Shown in pieces: positions 33,607 through 45,631 of a stretch of DNA of 64,000 bases (positions within the stretch are counted from its first letter, which is position 1; every line of letters begins with the position of its first letter). This stretch comes from Agroathelia rolfsii (taxonomy: Eukaryota > Basidiomycota > Agaricomycetes > Amylocorticiales > Amylocorticiaceae): contig JABRWF010000007.1 of the NCBI GenBank assembly GCA_018343915.1, positions 3,596,001 through 3,660,000 on the forward strand. The letters run 5' to 3'. The translations under genes were made by a program, and so were the position numbers. Under the pieces are notes generated by a model. It saw only the letters and a program-made list of their open reading frames with translations, searched no databases and was not told the DNA's origin.

Positions 33607-33978
33607 CAGTGTTTTTACCTATAGATTTTACTGAGAATCCATTGTGTAGTAATTTTTTACGGCAAGTAGAGTCATGGAGTTTATGTATGCTTTTACTTTG
33701 GGTAAAAGCTTGAGCAAAAATATACATCATGTGATCAGGATTTGGCAGGGAAAGTCACATGATTCTTTTTTTTTTCTTTTTTTTTTTTTTACCTAAACAT
33801 TTACACGAAGTAAAAGGCTCAGTAAAGGCAGCTGGTTAAAGCGGCACTTTTCTTATGCCTTTGCCTAAAGTAAAAGCGTACACAAATTCCATGGGTCTAC
33901 TTGCTCTAAAAAGTAAAACTTTACATGCAATTTTACCACAGGATTAGATCTCAGTAAAATCTAGAGGTAAAAACACTG
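33607..33978. mobile_element. MITE with long terminal inverted repeats (hAT-like ends)
   Basis: A 372-bp element. The left end CAGTGTTTTTACCTATAGAT continues TTTACTGAGA; the right end is its reverse complement with few changes (CAGTGTTTTTACCTCTAGAT). Arms align for about 130 bases, through GCAAGTAGA..CATGG and GCTTTTACTTTRGG. The centre has a T-rich run (33769-33791). CAGTG termini suit the hAT superfamily, but only the middle TAAT of the flanking 8-mers agrees, so the target duplication is decayed or the class is wrong. No transposase. Confidence 0.7.
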
Positions 33979-34365
33979 ACTAATACTGCAAAATGCCAGT
34001 GTGCCCCCCTATACATGTCAGAGCAACATCTATCACAATCACACAAATGAGCAAGATGCTGCAAATCAGTGAATAGTCGCTGTATTGTAGTGGAATCCTG
34101 AGTACAAATCAAACAAGAAAAGAAGAAAGGATAAAGATGCCAATCTGAGAGAACAAGGATGGGGAAACGAAAACGGGGGATGTGTCCTATATGTATGTAC
34201 TGGAAAATCCTTTCTATCTTTACAAGCCAATAAGAGAAAGGAAACTCGACAGGGATTGAAAGGAGTGACGTCAAGTAACACGACTGTGGCAACGCACGCG
34301 AATAGCTGCACATAAGTCGCAAGCGCGTGAGTAAGAGTCAGAAGGAGGTCCCCTGACAATACAGT

Positions 34366-34732
34366 GGCGTGCAAAAAAATCCAAATTCTACCCCTAATTT
34401 GTTGATTTCCACCACTTCTGTACAGACTCATGCGATACATTGTAGAGCCGATTGGAGTGTCTGCAGCATCGGAATCTTGATATCTTCTATAATAGGCCAG
34501 ATTTAGATGAGGCAATTTTAATCAAATTTCCCAAGTCTAGTATCTAAATTTATTTTGAGGTGTTCCTATTTTCCATAGAGAGCAAAACACTACAGAAGGT
34601 TAAAATAAAATTTACTTGAGTTGCAGGTTTTATTTTAACTTTATGCATTGTTTGACAGTGGTTATAGCTATTTCACTCTGGAGTTTTCCAGGGAAAAGCC
34701 CCATTTCTACCAATACTTCTACTAACCGCCTT
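34366..34732. mobile_element. Tc1/mariner-like terminal repeat, truncated
   Basis: TACAGTGGCGTGCAAAAAAA at about 34360-34379 closely resembles the classic Tc1/mariner terminal repeat (TA followed by CAGTGGCGTGCAAAA). No matching right end exists before the LTR that starts at 34733, so the element is either truncated or was interrupted by the retrotransposon. No transposase frame remains. Confidence 0.4.
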
Positions 34733-35586
34733 TGTCAAGGGTATACTCCTTGACTATGCAATGTTGGGCGTGGAGAGCCTACTGATGTGCATAACCAAAC
34801 AATACACACTTAACAATTAAGTACTAAAGTACCTAAGTATGAGTTTTCCCACAGATACCCTACTCTTATATCTATTGAAGAGGGGCCAGGTACTTTCTTA
34901 GCTCACACTTAATTGATGCTCTTGGAACGGTTCATACGCAAATCTTACTGGGGGATTTACACCACCCACAAGTGAGGTAGGGGAAGAGAAAGAGAGGGAG
35001 GGGCTAGGACTTGAGGCCTAGGCCAATAGGAAAATACCCTGAAGGCGAAGTTTTCATTAGTAATCTATGTAAGGGAATACAATCCTGGGGTTACTTGCTT
35101 GAAGGTGAAGAGGTCGAAGCTGAGCTCTTCAGGACAAGTTACATATGCTATTTATACTAGTATTGAATGGTCCGTGCGCAGCATGGGTGGTCTGTGCGCA
35201 GAGGGAAATAGAAGTATGAGAATGGCAATACAGGGGAAGAATGTTTAGCCTAACTCCACCGGGCATCTGTGTGGAGATCCGTTTCCAGACCAGTACCAGT
35301 AACTGTTAGGAATAGTTTAGGGAAAGGAAGGCTGTGTTCCTAGGCTGTGCGCAATGATGAAGTAGAAGTGCATACAGCCCCGAGATTACTCCTGTGACGT
35401 GCAGCTTGGAAACACGTGAGGGCCAATCACATGACTACTGCACTGCCCACAGTCCATGCCCTAAAGGGGTAATTTTATAAGAAAAGAAGAAGGAAAAGGA
35501 AAGAAAATGTAATAACTAATTAAATATTGGTTCAAATAATACGGGAAATAGCTTGAAAAATCGGCAAAAATATCCTACTCATGACA
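34733..35586 (-). repeat. Family A LTR (3' LTR of element A)
   Basis: 854 bp, TGTCATGAG..CCTTGACA on the minus strand. It is preceded by the polypurine tract (complement of TTACCCCCTTCCT at 35587). It holds a TATAAATA box whose first base is 35156, and the 11-nt block AGCTTCGACCT starting exactly 35 nt downstream (35121-35111). Related copies lie at 42713-43562 and 57383-58254. It inserted next to the Tc1-like remnant. Confidence 0.88.
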
Positions 35587-35597
35587 TTACCCCCTTC

Positions 35598-37459
35598 CTA
35601 AGGGGATTTCCTCCGGAACATCCCAAGTTCCCATGTTCCTCCAATCCTTTCCATGGATTCCATGAAGTTTTCTATTGGTCTGAATGGTAAATCTGCAAAG
35701 ACTATAGCCAACAGGCGTTTAGGTGCTTTGGGATTTTTCTTATGGAATTCCTTGATTAGACGAGGGGCGTTGGTAATGTTGGCTTCTTTTTCCCATGAGT
35801 CTTCTCCTGGATATCCTTTCCATTCAACCAAGTATTCAAGCTTCTTTGTCCACAGGCTTAGACGGCTATCTTTGATGTGTAGAACCTCGTGCTCTTCCTC
35901 TCCTTCTATCTCAACAGCTTCTGGAATAGGGACTAAGGGTCTGGACTCTACTTGGACATGAGGTTTGATTAGGGACACATGGAATACGTCATGGATTGTC
36001 CATCTTTTTGGGATTGCAAGCCGGACTGCTCGATTTCCGATAAGTTCCGTAATTTTATAGGGGCCAATCCATTTTGCCAAGAGCTTCTTTGAGGGTTAGG
36101 CAAGCTTGATGTTTTCTGTGCTTAGCCACACCTTATTTCCAACAGCATACTTTAGAATTTCTGCAGCGTGTTTGTCAAAGAAGTACTTCATTTGGCTAGC
36201 TACATGATCCAAAGCTGCCCTTGCATCTTTCTATAGTTCCTTAACCTTTTCTGTCCATAACTGAGCTCCTTCCGTGCTAGGGATTCTGGCTGTCATAAGG
36301 TTCATATGGGGTGAGAATTCGTAATTCATTTCAAAGGGGAAGGATCCAGTGGATGCTTGTTAGCAATTGTTTAGTGCAAATTCCGTGAGTGGTAAGAGAC
36401 CAGCCCAGTTGTCTTGCCAATGGGATACGTAATTTCTGAGGTAGACTTCAACTTCCTGATTGAGTCGCTTGGTTTGTCCATCAGATTAAGGGTGATAAGC
36501 AGTGGAAAGGGAGGTTTTGATTTCTAGCCACTTATGGATTTCTCTCATTACTTTCCCAGTAAACTGGGGGCCTCGGTCCGAAGTCCATTGGCAAGGTAGG
36601 CCGTGCAGCTGAAAGACATATGCCAAATATAAATCCGCTATTTCTGATGCTATGATTGCTTCTACACAAGGGATTAAATGATACATCTTTGTCAACCTGT
36701 CTACCACTACCAAAATAGAATCAAAGCCCTGGGATTCTGGAAGTTTGACTATTATATCAGAGGTAACGTGTTCCCAAGGTCTTTCAGTGGTTAGCAGAGG
36801 TGCCAAAGGGCCTACGGGCATGGATTGGGCTATCTTAGAAGCAAGGCAGTTTGGGCATGAGGCTACATAGTCATTGACAGACTTAATTAATCCGGGCCAC
36901 CAATAGTTCTGGGATACGAGTTCAAGTGTCTTATGACAACCGGGGTAACCTGCTGATGGAACATTGTGGTGGAGTCGAATGATGTCATTGCAAAGTGGGG
37001 TATCGCGCAGTACGTAGACTTTGCCAAGGTATAGAATTAGACCATTCTCCTCATTCCATTCCTCTAGTCCCTTCTGCAGTTTAACCGGTCCAAGCTCCTT
37101 AACCAGTCCTAGGGCGTTTGCAACTTCCGCATTTTGGCTCTTGCTTCGTATCTTGTCTAAGATGCTCTTTTCACCCTGGACTTCTACGTATCCCCTTCTT
37201 GCAGCATTGATTTGGAACAACTTTGGGTCCAACACCACCTGGTCGAGGTTATCTTCTTCATCTGATCTTTGGAAGTCTGGACAATGTGACAGAGGGTTGG
37301 TATAACCATTCTTAGATCCTCGGAGATATGAAATCGTGAACCAGAATTCTGAGAGGAAAAGGGACTACCTTGCTTGTCGTCACGTAAGGTTCCTAGCCGT
37401 CTTCCAGTACTCCAAGTTTTTGTGATCTGTCCAAATTTCAAAGGGATGAGGTAGTCCAA
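35598..37459 (-). pseudogene. Element A RNase H end, integrase and chromodomain, broken
   Basis: The 3' third of pol. From the right: RNase H end ([12 protein letters not shown], about 37420), the integrase zinc motif HNVPSAGYPGCHK..CPNC (HHCC complete), catalytic SDI(I)VKLP and SDRGPQF, then STAYHP where a TAA replaces the CAA of YHPQSDGQ at about 36484. Further disruption follows to 36080. The last frame (35598-36080) is a GPY/F-type linker (KWIGPYKITELIGNRAVRLA) and a chromodomain (LEYLVEWKGYPGEDSWE). Chromodomains of this group direct integration to heterochromatin. Element A is not functional. Confidence 0.8.
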
Positions 37460-37717
37460 TGAGGTAATGTCTCCATGTATCTAGGTGTTACAACCCGCCA
37501 ACGTACCCGGCTGCCAAACATCCTGATTGCATACATTGACATACGCAAATACCTACGACGGAGTCTCCGGCGACGCCCCCCCTTCTAAGTTACCGCGTAC
37601 CCTGTGCATCGGAGGCGTTTCCAATGTGTCCGCCAACGTTTCCCTGGAGCCATGTGTACCGCGCCTTCCCGCGCTTCCTTCCCATCACCAATGCGCTTCT
37701 GTCCATCAGAGCATTCC

Positions 37718-38720
37718 TGTCAAGGCTTGCGCTCTTGACTTAACCAAACGACAAAACCCTCTTGAAGGTACGAGGGTGGACTGTAAGGTCCCTTTTACAC
37801 GTATGTATGTCTGGTTTTTAATAGGCGCGTACGTGCTCCCATTGCTATCCTTCGTAATAGTAACTTTGGAATCCTACTTTGCTTGGATCGCGTTCGGTAC
37901 TCTAGCCTAGGGCTTCCCGTGTGCTCTCTTTGCGTCAAATAGTTTCCACAAAGTTTTCTTACTCGGAGTAGGCAGCTTAGCCCTCCGTACTCTACAAACG
38001 CCTAAGGGGTCTTGTTACTGCCCCTACCTGAATGAACAGGGTTTTGTCACGCGCAATTGCCTTGATGTATTGAGGACTTATGTTTCTTATCGACTTATGC
38101 CCTCTGATACTAGGGCTTATGTACTCTACTTAGATGCCTTTGAGGCCTTACACTAAATAGAAGAGAGAGTGTGTGTGGTGGTGGGCTAGGACGTAAATAA
38201 GCCTGAAGGCGAGATATATATTAGTTAGTATGTGTATACAAGAGAGGGGGTGCCCTTACCTGAAGGCAAGAAGGTCAAAGCTAAGGTTCAGGTAAGGGCT
38301 ACATGCTTGTATTTATACATAAAACAAAGGGCCCATGCACAGCCTTGATGGTCTGTGTGCAGCGGGGTTCGTAAGCGGAAATGACAGTAATGCAGGGGCA
38401 GTGCTTTGTGTCTAAGTCCAATGAGCAACCGATCGGAATGATGAGTCTAGTACTCCTTAGTAATCGCACAGTGATCGGAACGACCCTGGTTCCTGAGTCT
38501 AGACCTTTTGATGAAAAGGAATGATCTAGACTCCGCCTTCCTAATATACTCTTGTCACGAGCACTCCTGTCACATGGGGCTAACACAGCCAGTTACACGC
38601 GCGTCAAGATGTTGCCTGCAAGGTATTTTGTCCATATCTCAATGAGTAAAAATCGTAAAAATACAATAAAATTATGTACAGGTCCGTAAGACAAAGGCAA
38701 AAAATGTCCAACTCATAACA
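37718..38720 (-). repeat. Element B 3' LTR
   Basis: 1003 bp, TGTTATGAG..GCCTTGACA on the minus strand. Differences from the 5' LTR (46045-47047) are few and mostly C/T or G/A, so the insertion is moderately recent. The self-primer block AGCTTTGACCT is at 38272-38282 (minus). Confidence 0.92.
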
Positions 38721-38768
38721 TTACCCCCTTCTCAAGGGAGTTACTCCGAAACTTCCCAAGTTCCCATC

Positions 38769-39749
38769 TGTCAAGAGCACACCTGCCTCTTGCCACCAAA
38801 ACTCAACTAGTGTCTACGTCAACCCCTGTAAGGTGCGGGGTAGCCAGTAAGGCTATTTTACAACTCCTAAGACCTAGGATACGCAGGTGTACACTTCCTT
38901 GCCTGGTCTCTGCTATCACGCAACTTCTAGCTTTTCAATCACCAGGTGTTACTCCAAGCTTACTAAGCTTTCACACGAGGTCTATTATCAAGACAAGAGG
39001 TATCTTATGTATACGGATATGGGTGCAATGTATCTTAACCGTGACAAACGCAGGGCAACGCCTTTGTTTGCTTGAGTGCACTAAGCACTATGTGATGTGT
39101 ACAGCAATGCAAATGGTCAGCTAAAGGCCCGGACCTATCTTATGCACGCTAACAAAAGAGGAGCACAAAGCAACCTCTTTAACTACTGTAGCACGGAGCA
39201 CACAGTAACCCTCTGGCACAAAGCCTAAGGGATTTTGAGGGGGATAGAGAGAGAGAGAGGGAGAGACAGGTAGTCACGCCTCTAAGAGATGAGGGCTCTG
39301 AAGGCGAAGTTTTTATTATGTCAGCATTTACTTAATACAAAGCACTACTGTGCTTACCTGAAGACGAAGAGAACAAATCTGAGGTCTTCAGGTAGAGGTA
39401 CTACAGAGTTATATACTAATTCTACCTGGTCTGTGCGCAGTTACATGGTCTGTGTACAGTAATGCTAAGTATGGCGTGATATTGCGCCATTATTTATTAT
39501 AATGAGTCTAAAGTAGTGTCATGATCCGGACCCATGTTCTAGACTCTGCTTTCATGATATATCACATGACTAGTGGTCACATGATGGCCAGTCACATGGT
39601 CAACTGGTCACATGACTGCTTAGTCATCAGAGTGTGTGCTTACGTAATATACAATATATACATCAAAAAATAGAGAAGAATTAGGAAAAATTCAGAAAAA
39701 TAGTGAAAAATTCGAAATAAAATTATAATACAACGAGCAACTTGTAACA
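38769..39749 (-). repeat. Family C solo LTR in element B
   Basis: 981 bp with the duplication CCATC (38764-38768, 39750-39754). It split element B's pol near its C-terminus: the chromodomain frame ending at 39723 originally continued ELGKFRSNS after GW and stopped inside the B LTR. Confidence 0.92.
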
Positions 39750-39754
39750 CCATC

Positions 39755-40442
39755 CAGCATTCTCCTTCGTGGCGGTTTCCGTATAATTCTTGATAGGCCT
39801 AAAAGGTAATTCCCCAAAGACTGCAGCGTTTAAGCGTTTAGGTGCATTAGGGTGCCTTTTATGGAAGTCTCGTATTCTAGCCTTAGCATATGTCAAATTA
39901 TCCGCAGGTTCCCAATTGTCTTCCCCTGGCGCATCTTTCCAACTAACGAGATATTCGAGCCGCTTAGGTCTGCCTGAGATTCTAGAATCCTTGATTTTGG
40001 CTACCTCCCATTCTTCTTCACCCTCTACTTCTACAGGTTCAGGTGGTGGTTGATCCCGTTCTAATGGTTTATGTCCAGATAAGAGAGAAACATGGAAAAT
40101 GTCATGGATGGACCAGGTGCGAGGTATCTTAAGACGATAAGCGAGGGGGCCGATCCTTTCTAGGATTTCATAAGGTCCTGCGAATTTAGCGGCAAGCTTC
40201 TTGGCTGGTTGCGAGGTTTTCAAGTTTTCCATGGATAACCAGACCTTATCGCCCTCCTGCCACTGAGGGGATTCCCGTACATGTTTGTTGAATGACTCCT
40301 TCATCTTTTCGGCAGCAAGATTGAGTGCAGCTTGTGCATCAGATTGTGTATTGGAGATTGTATGTAACCAATCTTCTACGGCTGGAGTTTCGAAGATTCC
40401 GACGAGGGAGAAATCCATCCGGGGGTCAAATCCGTAGTTCAT
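39755..40442 (-). pseudogene. Element B integrase C-terminus and chromodomain
   Basis: A frame with the post-catalytic integrase region, the GPY/F module (KFAGPYEILERIGPLAYRLK, then HDIFHVSLL) and a chromodomain (RLEYLVSWKDAPGEDNWEPA). It begins after a TAG at about 40516 where TGG is expected (QDDWARLL), and is cut off at its end by the family C solo LTR. Confidence 0.8.
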
Positions 40443-40517
40443 CCAGAAGGGAGAAATCTTGGGGGCTGAGTGTTGGCGGTTATTCAGTGCAAACTCGGCA
40501 GAGGGGAGTAGGCGGGC

Positions 40518-41468
40518 CTAGTCGTCTTGGCAGTGTGATACAAAGAACCTCAAGTAAGCTTCCAGTTCCTGGTTAACACGCTCAGACTGTCTATCCGTTT
40601 GGGGGTGATATGCTGTGGACATAGCCGTGGTAATCCCTAGGCGTTTATGGACTTCCCTCATAACCTTGCTAGCAAATTGGGGACCCCGATCAGAAGTGAT
40701 TCTAGATGGTAACCCATGGAGCTTGAAAACGTATGACCAGAGAAGTTCTGCAGTGCTGATGGCATTAATTTTCTCGGTAGTGGGGATGACGTGGGTCATT
40801 TTAGAGAACCTGTCTACCACTACCAGAATGCTATCATAACCTTGGGAATCCGGTAGCTTGACAATCATGTCCATTGTAATGTGATCCCAGGGGCGGGTAG
40901 GCGTTGGGAGAGGTTCAAGGGGTCCAAAGGCAGGAAGACGTGAGGACTTGTTCTGGATGCAGGTTTGGTAGGTTTCCACGTATTCGTTTACTGCTTTGGT
41001 CATTCCGGGCCACCAGTAATTGCGTGATACTAGTTCGAGTGTCTTGTGTTGACCAGGGTGACCACTGAGCAGACTGTTGTGGTACATGGAGATGATTTGG
41101 GTACATATTTCCTTATCTGCTGGTACATAGACCCTGCCTTGTTGTAGAATAACACCATTCTCCTGATTCCATTCCTCTAGTCCCTTCTGGAGCTTAACAG
41201 GACCTAAGTCCTTGACCAGACAAAGCGCCTCTGCGACCTCTGCCTTGGGGGAAGCATTCTGGATCTTCTTGAGCAGTTCAGATTCCCCTTCCATTAGAAC
41301 ATGGCCTCTTTGAGTGGCGTTTATTCGGAATAGCTTAGGATCAAGTAGAACTACATCCTGATTGTCGTCAGTGTCGGAAACCTGGAGATCTGGGCGTCGG
41401 GAGAGAGCGTCAGCCTTGCCATTCTCAGCACCCTTCTGGTAATGGATTCGGAAGTTGTAGTCCGCCAA
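40518..41468 (-). pseudogene. Element B integrase
   Basis: It contains the end of the RNase H region (ADYNFRIHYQKG, ADALSRRPD), a zinc-binding domain HPGQHKTLELVSRNYWWPG ending ETYQTC (the first Cys is replaced by Tyr), and the catalytic D,D-E core: MDMIVKLP, TSDRGPQF and SERVNQELEAYL. It is bounded by a TGA upstream and a TAG downstream, both one transition away from a sense codon. The altered zinc Cys alone should impair it. Confidence 0.82.
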
Positions 41469-41492
41469 GAAGAGAGACCAGCGGGCTTGTTG

Positions 41493-42707
41493 TCAGGTTA
41501 AGTTGCGAGCCGTTGTCCAATATTCCAGGTTTTTATGGTCTGTCCAGATTTCAAAGGGTTCGGGAAGACCTTGAAGCAGATGGCGCCAGTGGTCTAGAGC
41601 ACGAATAACCCCTAATATTTCCTTATCCCAGATATCATAGTTTCTTTCGGCATCATTCATGGACTGGGAAAGGAAAGCTATTGGATGCCAAGCACCTGAT
41701 TCGTCCTTCTGGCTAAGGACGGCTCTGGTGGCGTAGGAAGAGGCATCGGTTTTAACTCGTGTTGGAGCCTTTTGATTATAAGAGCGTAGGACGGGGGCAG
41801 TACTGAAGGCTTGCTTGAGTGTCTCAAAGCTCTCTTGTTCTTCTGTTCCCCAGGTCCAGTCAACCTTTCCTGTGAGACGGTCCAAGGGCTTGCAGATCTT
41901 TCCAAAATCCCAGATAAATTGTCGGTAATAATTGGCTAAACCTTGGAACTTCCACACTTCCTTGACATTCTTTGGGGTTGGCCATTCAAGGATAGGTTTG
42001 ACCTTTTCCGGGTCTATACGAACTTGACAATAAGAGACGATAAAGCCTAGGATGTTAACCTCTGGTTTTTCTACTTCAAACTTATCCAGGTTCCCGTAGA
42101 GGTTATGTTCCCTTAAGATGGATAGGACCTCCCTAGTCACTTCTCGTAATTTCTCCTTGGTCTTGGCTCCAATAATGACGTCATTGATATAAACCCGTAC
42201 GAATCCTAGCTGAACTAAACGAAGGAGGATGTCATCCATAAGGGCCTGCATTGACGAGGGGGCGTTGCAGAGTCCAAAAGGCATGACCAATAGTTCGAAT
42301 AAGCCACACAAGGTGATGAAGGCGGCCTTACATTCATCTCCTTCTCTGATCCAAATATTATTGAACCCAGCGTGGAGGTCAATCTTGGTAAACCAGCGAA
42401 ATTGGGTCATATGTTCTACGATTTCAGAAATCAGGGGGAGGGGATACACATTTTTGATAGTTTGTTTGTTGAGGGCTTGGTAGTCCTAGACAGGGCGGAG
42501 TTTCCCATTTTTCTTTGGGACAAAGAACATAGGCGTGGCGAATTCACTTTCAGATTTGCAAATATACCCCTTAGCCAGGTTGTCATCTATCCATTCATTG
42601 AGTGCATCAGTCTCGTTGCTGCTGAGGGGGTATACACGCCCTTGTCTGAGCTTGGTTTCATCAAGCAACTCAATCTTATGGTCAGATGACTTGTGACTAG
42701 GTAGTCT
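41493..42707 (-). pseudogene. Element B reverse transcriptase and RNase H
   Basis: From LRQGRVYPLS through FFVPKKNGKLRPV, a TAG at 42487 (where CAG is expected before DYQALN), KIDLHAGFNN, MPFGLCNAPSSMQALMDDIL, the catalytic box VYINDVIIGA, GLANYYRQFI, KTDASSYATRAVLSQ (RNase H Asp), and TDHKNLEYW. The YxDD box reads Y-I-N-D, so one of the two polymerase aspartates is Asn. It ends at TGA where Arg is usual. Inactive. Confidence 0.82.
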
Positions 42708-42712
42708 ACTTG

Positions 42713-43562
42713 TGTCATGAGATGGAATTTTTGCCGATTTTTCGGTCTATTTCGTGTATTATTTGGACTATCATTTAATTAGTTATTGTATTTTCTTTTA
42801 CCTTTTTCTATTTTTCTCTTATAAAATTACCCTTTAGGGCATGGACTGTGGGCAGTGCAGTGGTCATGTGATTGGCCCTCACGTGTTCCAAGCCGCACGT
42901 CACAGGAGTAATCTCGGGGCTGTGCAAACTTCTATCTTCACCATCATGCACAGCCCAGGAACATAGCCTTCCTTCCCTGAGCGATTCCTAACAATTACCG
43001 GTATTGGTCTGGAAACGGATCTCCACACGGATGCCTGGTGGAGTTAGGGTAAAAACTCTTCCCCTGCATTGCCACATTTATGCTTCTATTTCCCTCTGCG
43101 CATAGACCACCAAGCTGTACATGGATCCTTTGATAGTAGTATAAATAACGCATGTAACTTGTCCTGAAGAGCTTAGCTTCGACCTCTTCGCCTTCAGGCA
43201 AGTAAAGGTTCTTGTATTCTATAGATTGATTACTAATACACTTCGCCTTTAGGGTATACACTCGCAGGCCTAGGCCCTCGTCCTAGCCCCTTCCCATTTC
43301 TCTCCCTCTCTCTCTCTCTCTCTTATATTAGGAGGTGGTGCAAATCCCCTCACATGTGTACATGTGAACTAAGAGTAACGATCACGTAAGAGCTAAGAAA
43401 GTACCTGGCACGCCCTCAATAGATAAAGGGTTGTTGTACCTGTGGGAACACTCTTGCGTGGGTACTTCAATACTTAAGTGTTAAGAGGTGTATTGTTTGA
43501 TTGTGCGTACAAGTAGGCTCTCCATGCCCAACGTCACATAGTCAAGGAGTATACCCTTAACA
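42713..43562 (+). repeat. Family A solo LTR in element B
   Basis: 850 bp in opposite orientation to its host, TGTCATGAG..CCCTTAACA, with the 5-bp duplication ACTTG (42708-42712, 43563-43567). TATAAATA starts at 43140 and the self-primer block AGCTTCGACCT at 43175, again 35 nt apart. It separates the protease from RT in element B. Confidence 0.93.
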
Positions 43563-43567
43563 ACTTG

Positions 43568-44134
43568 CTTCTTCTTCAGAGAATACGTTGGCAAAATCTT
43601 CGTAACCCGATGGCATGGTAGTGGTGGCTTGTACGACTTCCTTTTCAGGTAGGAAAGTGACCTCTGCGGATTTCCAATCAATTATGGGATTTTCTAGCCG
43701 GAGCCAGTCAATACCCAAGATGACGTCCTCCTGACCAATATCAACAACACATAACGGCAGGTACTTTCTTTCTGATCCAATTGTAGTGTCTAGTATGGCA
43801 ACAGATTCAATTTTCCCAATCTGATTGGCGGAGTTGTCTATATTATATAGAGGAATAGGACGAAGTAATTTTTTTGTAGGAATTTTGTTTTTTTGTACGT
43901 ATCGATAATTTACAAATGAGGAAGAGGCACTGGAGTTAATCATTGCAAAAGTAGAAATATTTTTAAAGGGTCCATGGAACATAATAGGAATTTTAAGGTG
44001 CTGTCCATTTGTACCGGCAAGAGAAGAATAGGAAGAGGAAGAGATAGAAATATTGTTACAGGAAGTGAAGGAAGAAAGTCTATTTTGAACATATTGGTCA
44101 GACTGAATAGCCCTTTCAGCTGATCTTAAGAAAA
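43568..44134 (-). pseudogene. Element B protease
   Basis: An aspartic protease domain in the -1 frame relative to gag. It starts right after the slippery site (LRSAERAIQSDQ). The active-site DSGA reads NSSA (AMINSSASSSF), with both changes being G-to-A, so the catalytic Asp is lost. ILGIDWLRLENPIIDW is intact. Confidence 0.8.
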
Positions 44135-45631
44135 ACCCATCTGGTCCTTGAAGGCAGCAATGGCGGCCGCTTGCTCCTCCATGATTTGCATCACGTGGTC
44201 GGGAACCGTATACGCTGGCGGGTTCATGGGAGGAGGTGCAGGTGCAGATGCAGCGACCATTGATGCAACAGGTTGTATGGAGGCAGAGATGGTTGCCTGA
44301 CCAGGAGGCGCAAATGGCCTTGGCTTGTACCCAAGGAGAGGGCAGCGACGCTTCGGATGACCCAGTTGGCCACAGTGGAAGCATTGCGCCTTTGACCAAT
44401 CCCTTGGTGGGAACGATGGTCTGCCCTGGAATGAGGGCTGACTGGTTGGAGGCACGGCAGTCTGGGCCGCGTTGATCGAAATGGGGTTTGTTACAGTTCC
44501 AGCAACAGGGACCCGGGGTCGCCATGTGTCTTGCCAAAGACCTGCTGAACGTAAGCCTTGTTCTGCTTGCAAGGCTGCGTCCATAGCCTTCTGCACTGTC
44601 TCCAGATTGGTTTGGTCCCAACCTCCGAGCACATTACGGATTTTGGGATTTAACCCATCTAAGAACTGCACGCGCCAATCTTCTTCCGACAGATCTATCT
44701 GCTGAGCAGTAGACCAGAAGTCCGTGATGTAGTCTTGGGTACTACGTGACCCTTGTTTCAACCCCTTTATCTTGTCTAGAGCTGACCTCTTATAATCCCA
44801 AGATTCATAAAGACCTCGGAAAGCCTTGTAGAAATCTTGGAAGACAAAAGGGTTTTCCGCCTTGACCTCTCCTTCCTCTTCTTGTTTGATCATATTGGAC
44901 CATTTCTCCAACCACCTCCTTGGACCGCCCTCCAACAATGAAATGAGTAGCCTGCCCTTGTCACGGTCAGAGCTATACAAAGTGGGATTTAATCCAAGGT
45001 AATTTTCGAACCCCAGAATGAAATCTTTGTATTTCTCACGGTCATCCGTGAACTTCGAGGGCTCCTTGCCTCTTTCTTTTGTCAATGCCACCGTAACAAC
45101 CTGAGGAGCGGGTGCAGGGGCAGGAACAGGTGCTGGCCTGTCGGCAATTTCAACCAGCTTGCGCTGGGTTTCTGTCATGTGCCTCATCATTTCTGTGGTC
45201 TGACGCTGCATTTCCAGCATTTGACCCAGGAATTGTTCGAAGCCAGCTGACATGGTGGGTGAAGGGGGGCGGGTTACAGCGGGTGTGCGGGTCCGGGGAG
45301 TAGGGATAGGCATTTGGATTTTAGGGGTAACCACAGGGGTAGGAACTCGAGATCATGTGCGAGAGGCAATAGGTTCTGGTGCAGGTTCAGGCTCTCTGTA
45401 GTCGGAGGGGGAGGGATAAGATTCCTCTTCAGGTTCTTCTTTGTCTTCGTCCTCCTCTTCTTCGGATTCTTCAGGAGTAGCGGGTTTTGGAGGGGATGGA
45501 AGCTTGGGCGGTGTGGGAACCTTGGGAGGTTGTGAGAAGGTAGGCTGGGGGGTGGGGGCAGATACGGATGGGTGAGCAGAGGTCTTGGCAGTGGGTTGTG
45601 CGGGTGCCTTTCCTTTTCTGGATTGGCTCAT
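44126..45631 (-). pseudogene. Element B gag with one nonsense codon
   Basis: About 500 codons in one frame: a Pro/Ser-rich, acidic N-terminus (EESEEEEDEDKEEPEEES), a TGA at 45350-45352 replacing what is probably CGA, the capsid-like core (FTDDREKYKDFILGFENYLG, then ALDKIKGLKQGSRSTQDYI) and one CCHC knuckle CFHCGQLGHPKRRC. The C-terminal AAFKDQMGFS ends at TAA 44126-44128, next to the slippery heptamer. Confidence 0.85.
44132..44138 (-). promoter_or_regulatory. -1 ribosomal frameshift heptamer, element B
   Basis: G GGT TTT in the gag frame (X XXY YYZ), two codons before the gag TAA. Slipping back one base leads straight into the protease frame. The same heptamer in the same place occurs in elements C (50854-50860) and A (62662-62668). 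Confidence 0.7.

Noticed and set aside
37486..37717. rRNA or host-gene fragment at the left of element B
   Set aside because: It continues at 47053 and is flanked by CTAGG duplications, so it is part of a split LTR.
38299..38586. Repeated ORF at 38299-38586 and 46626-46913
   Set aside because: Present only because both are the two LTRs of element B.
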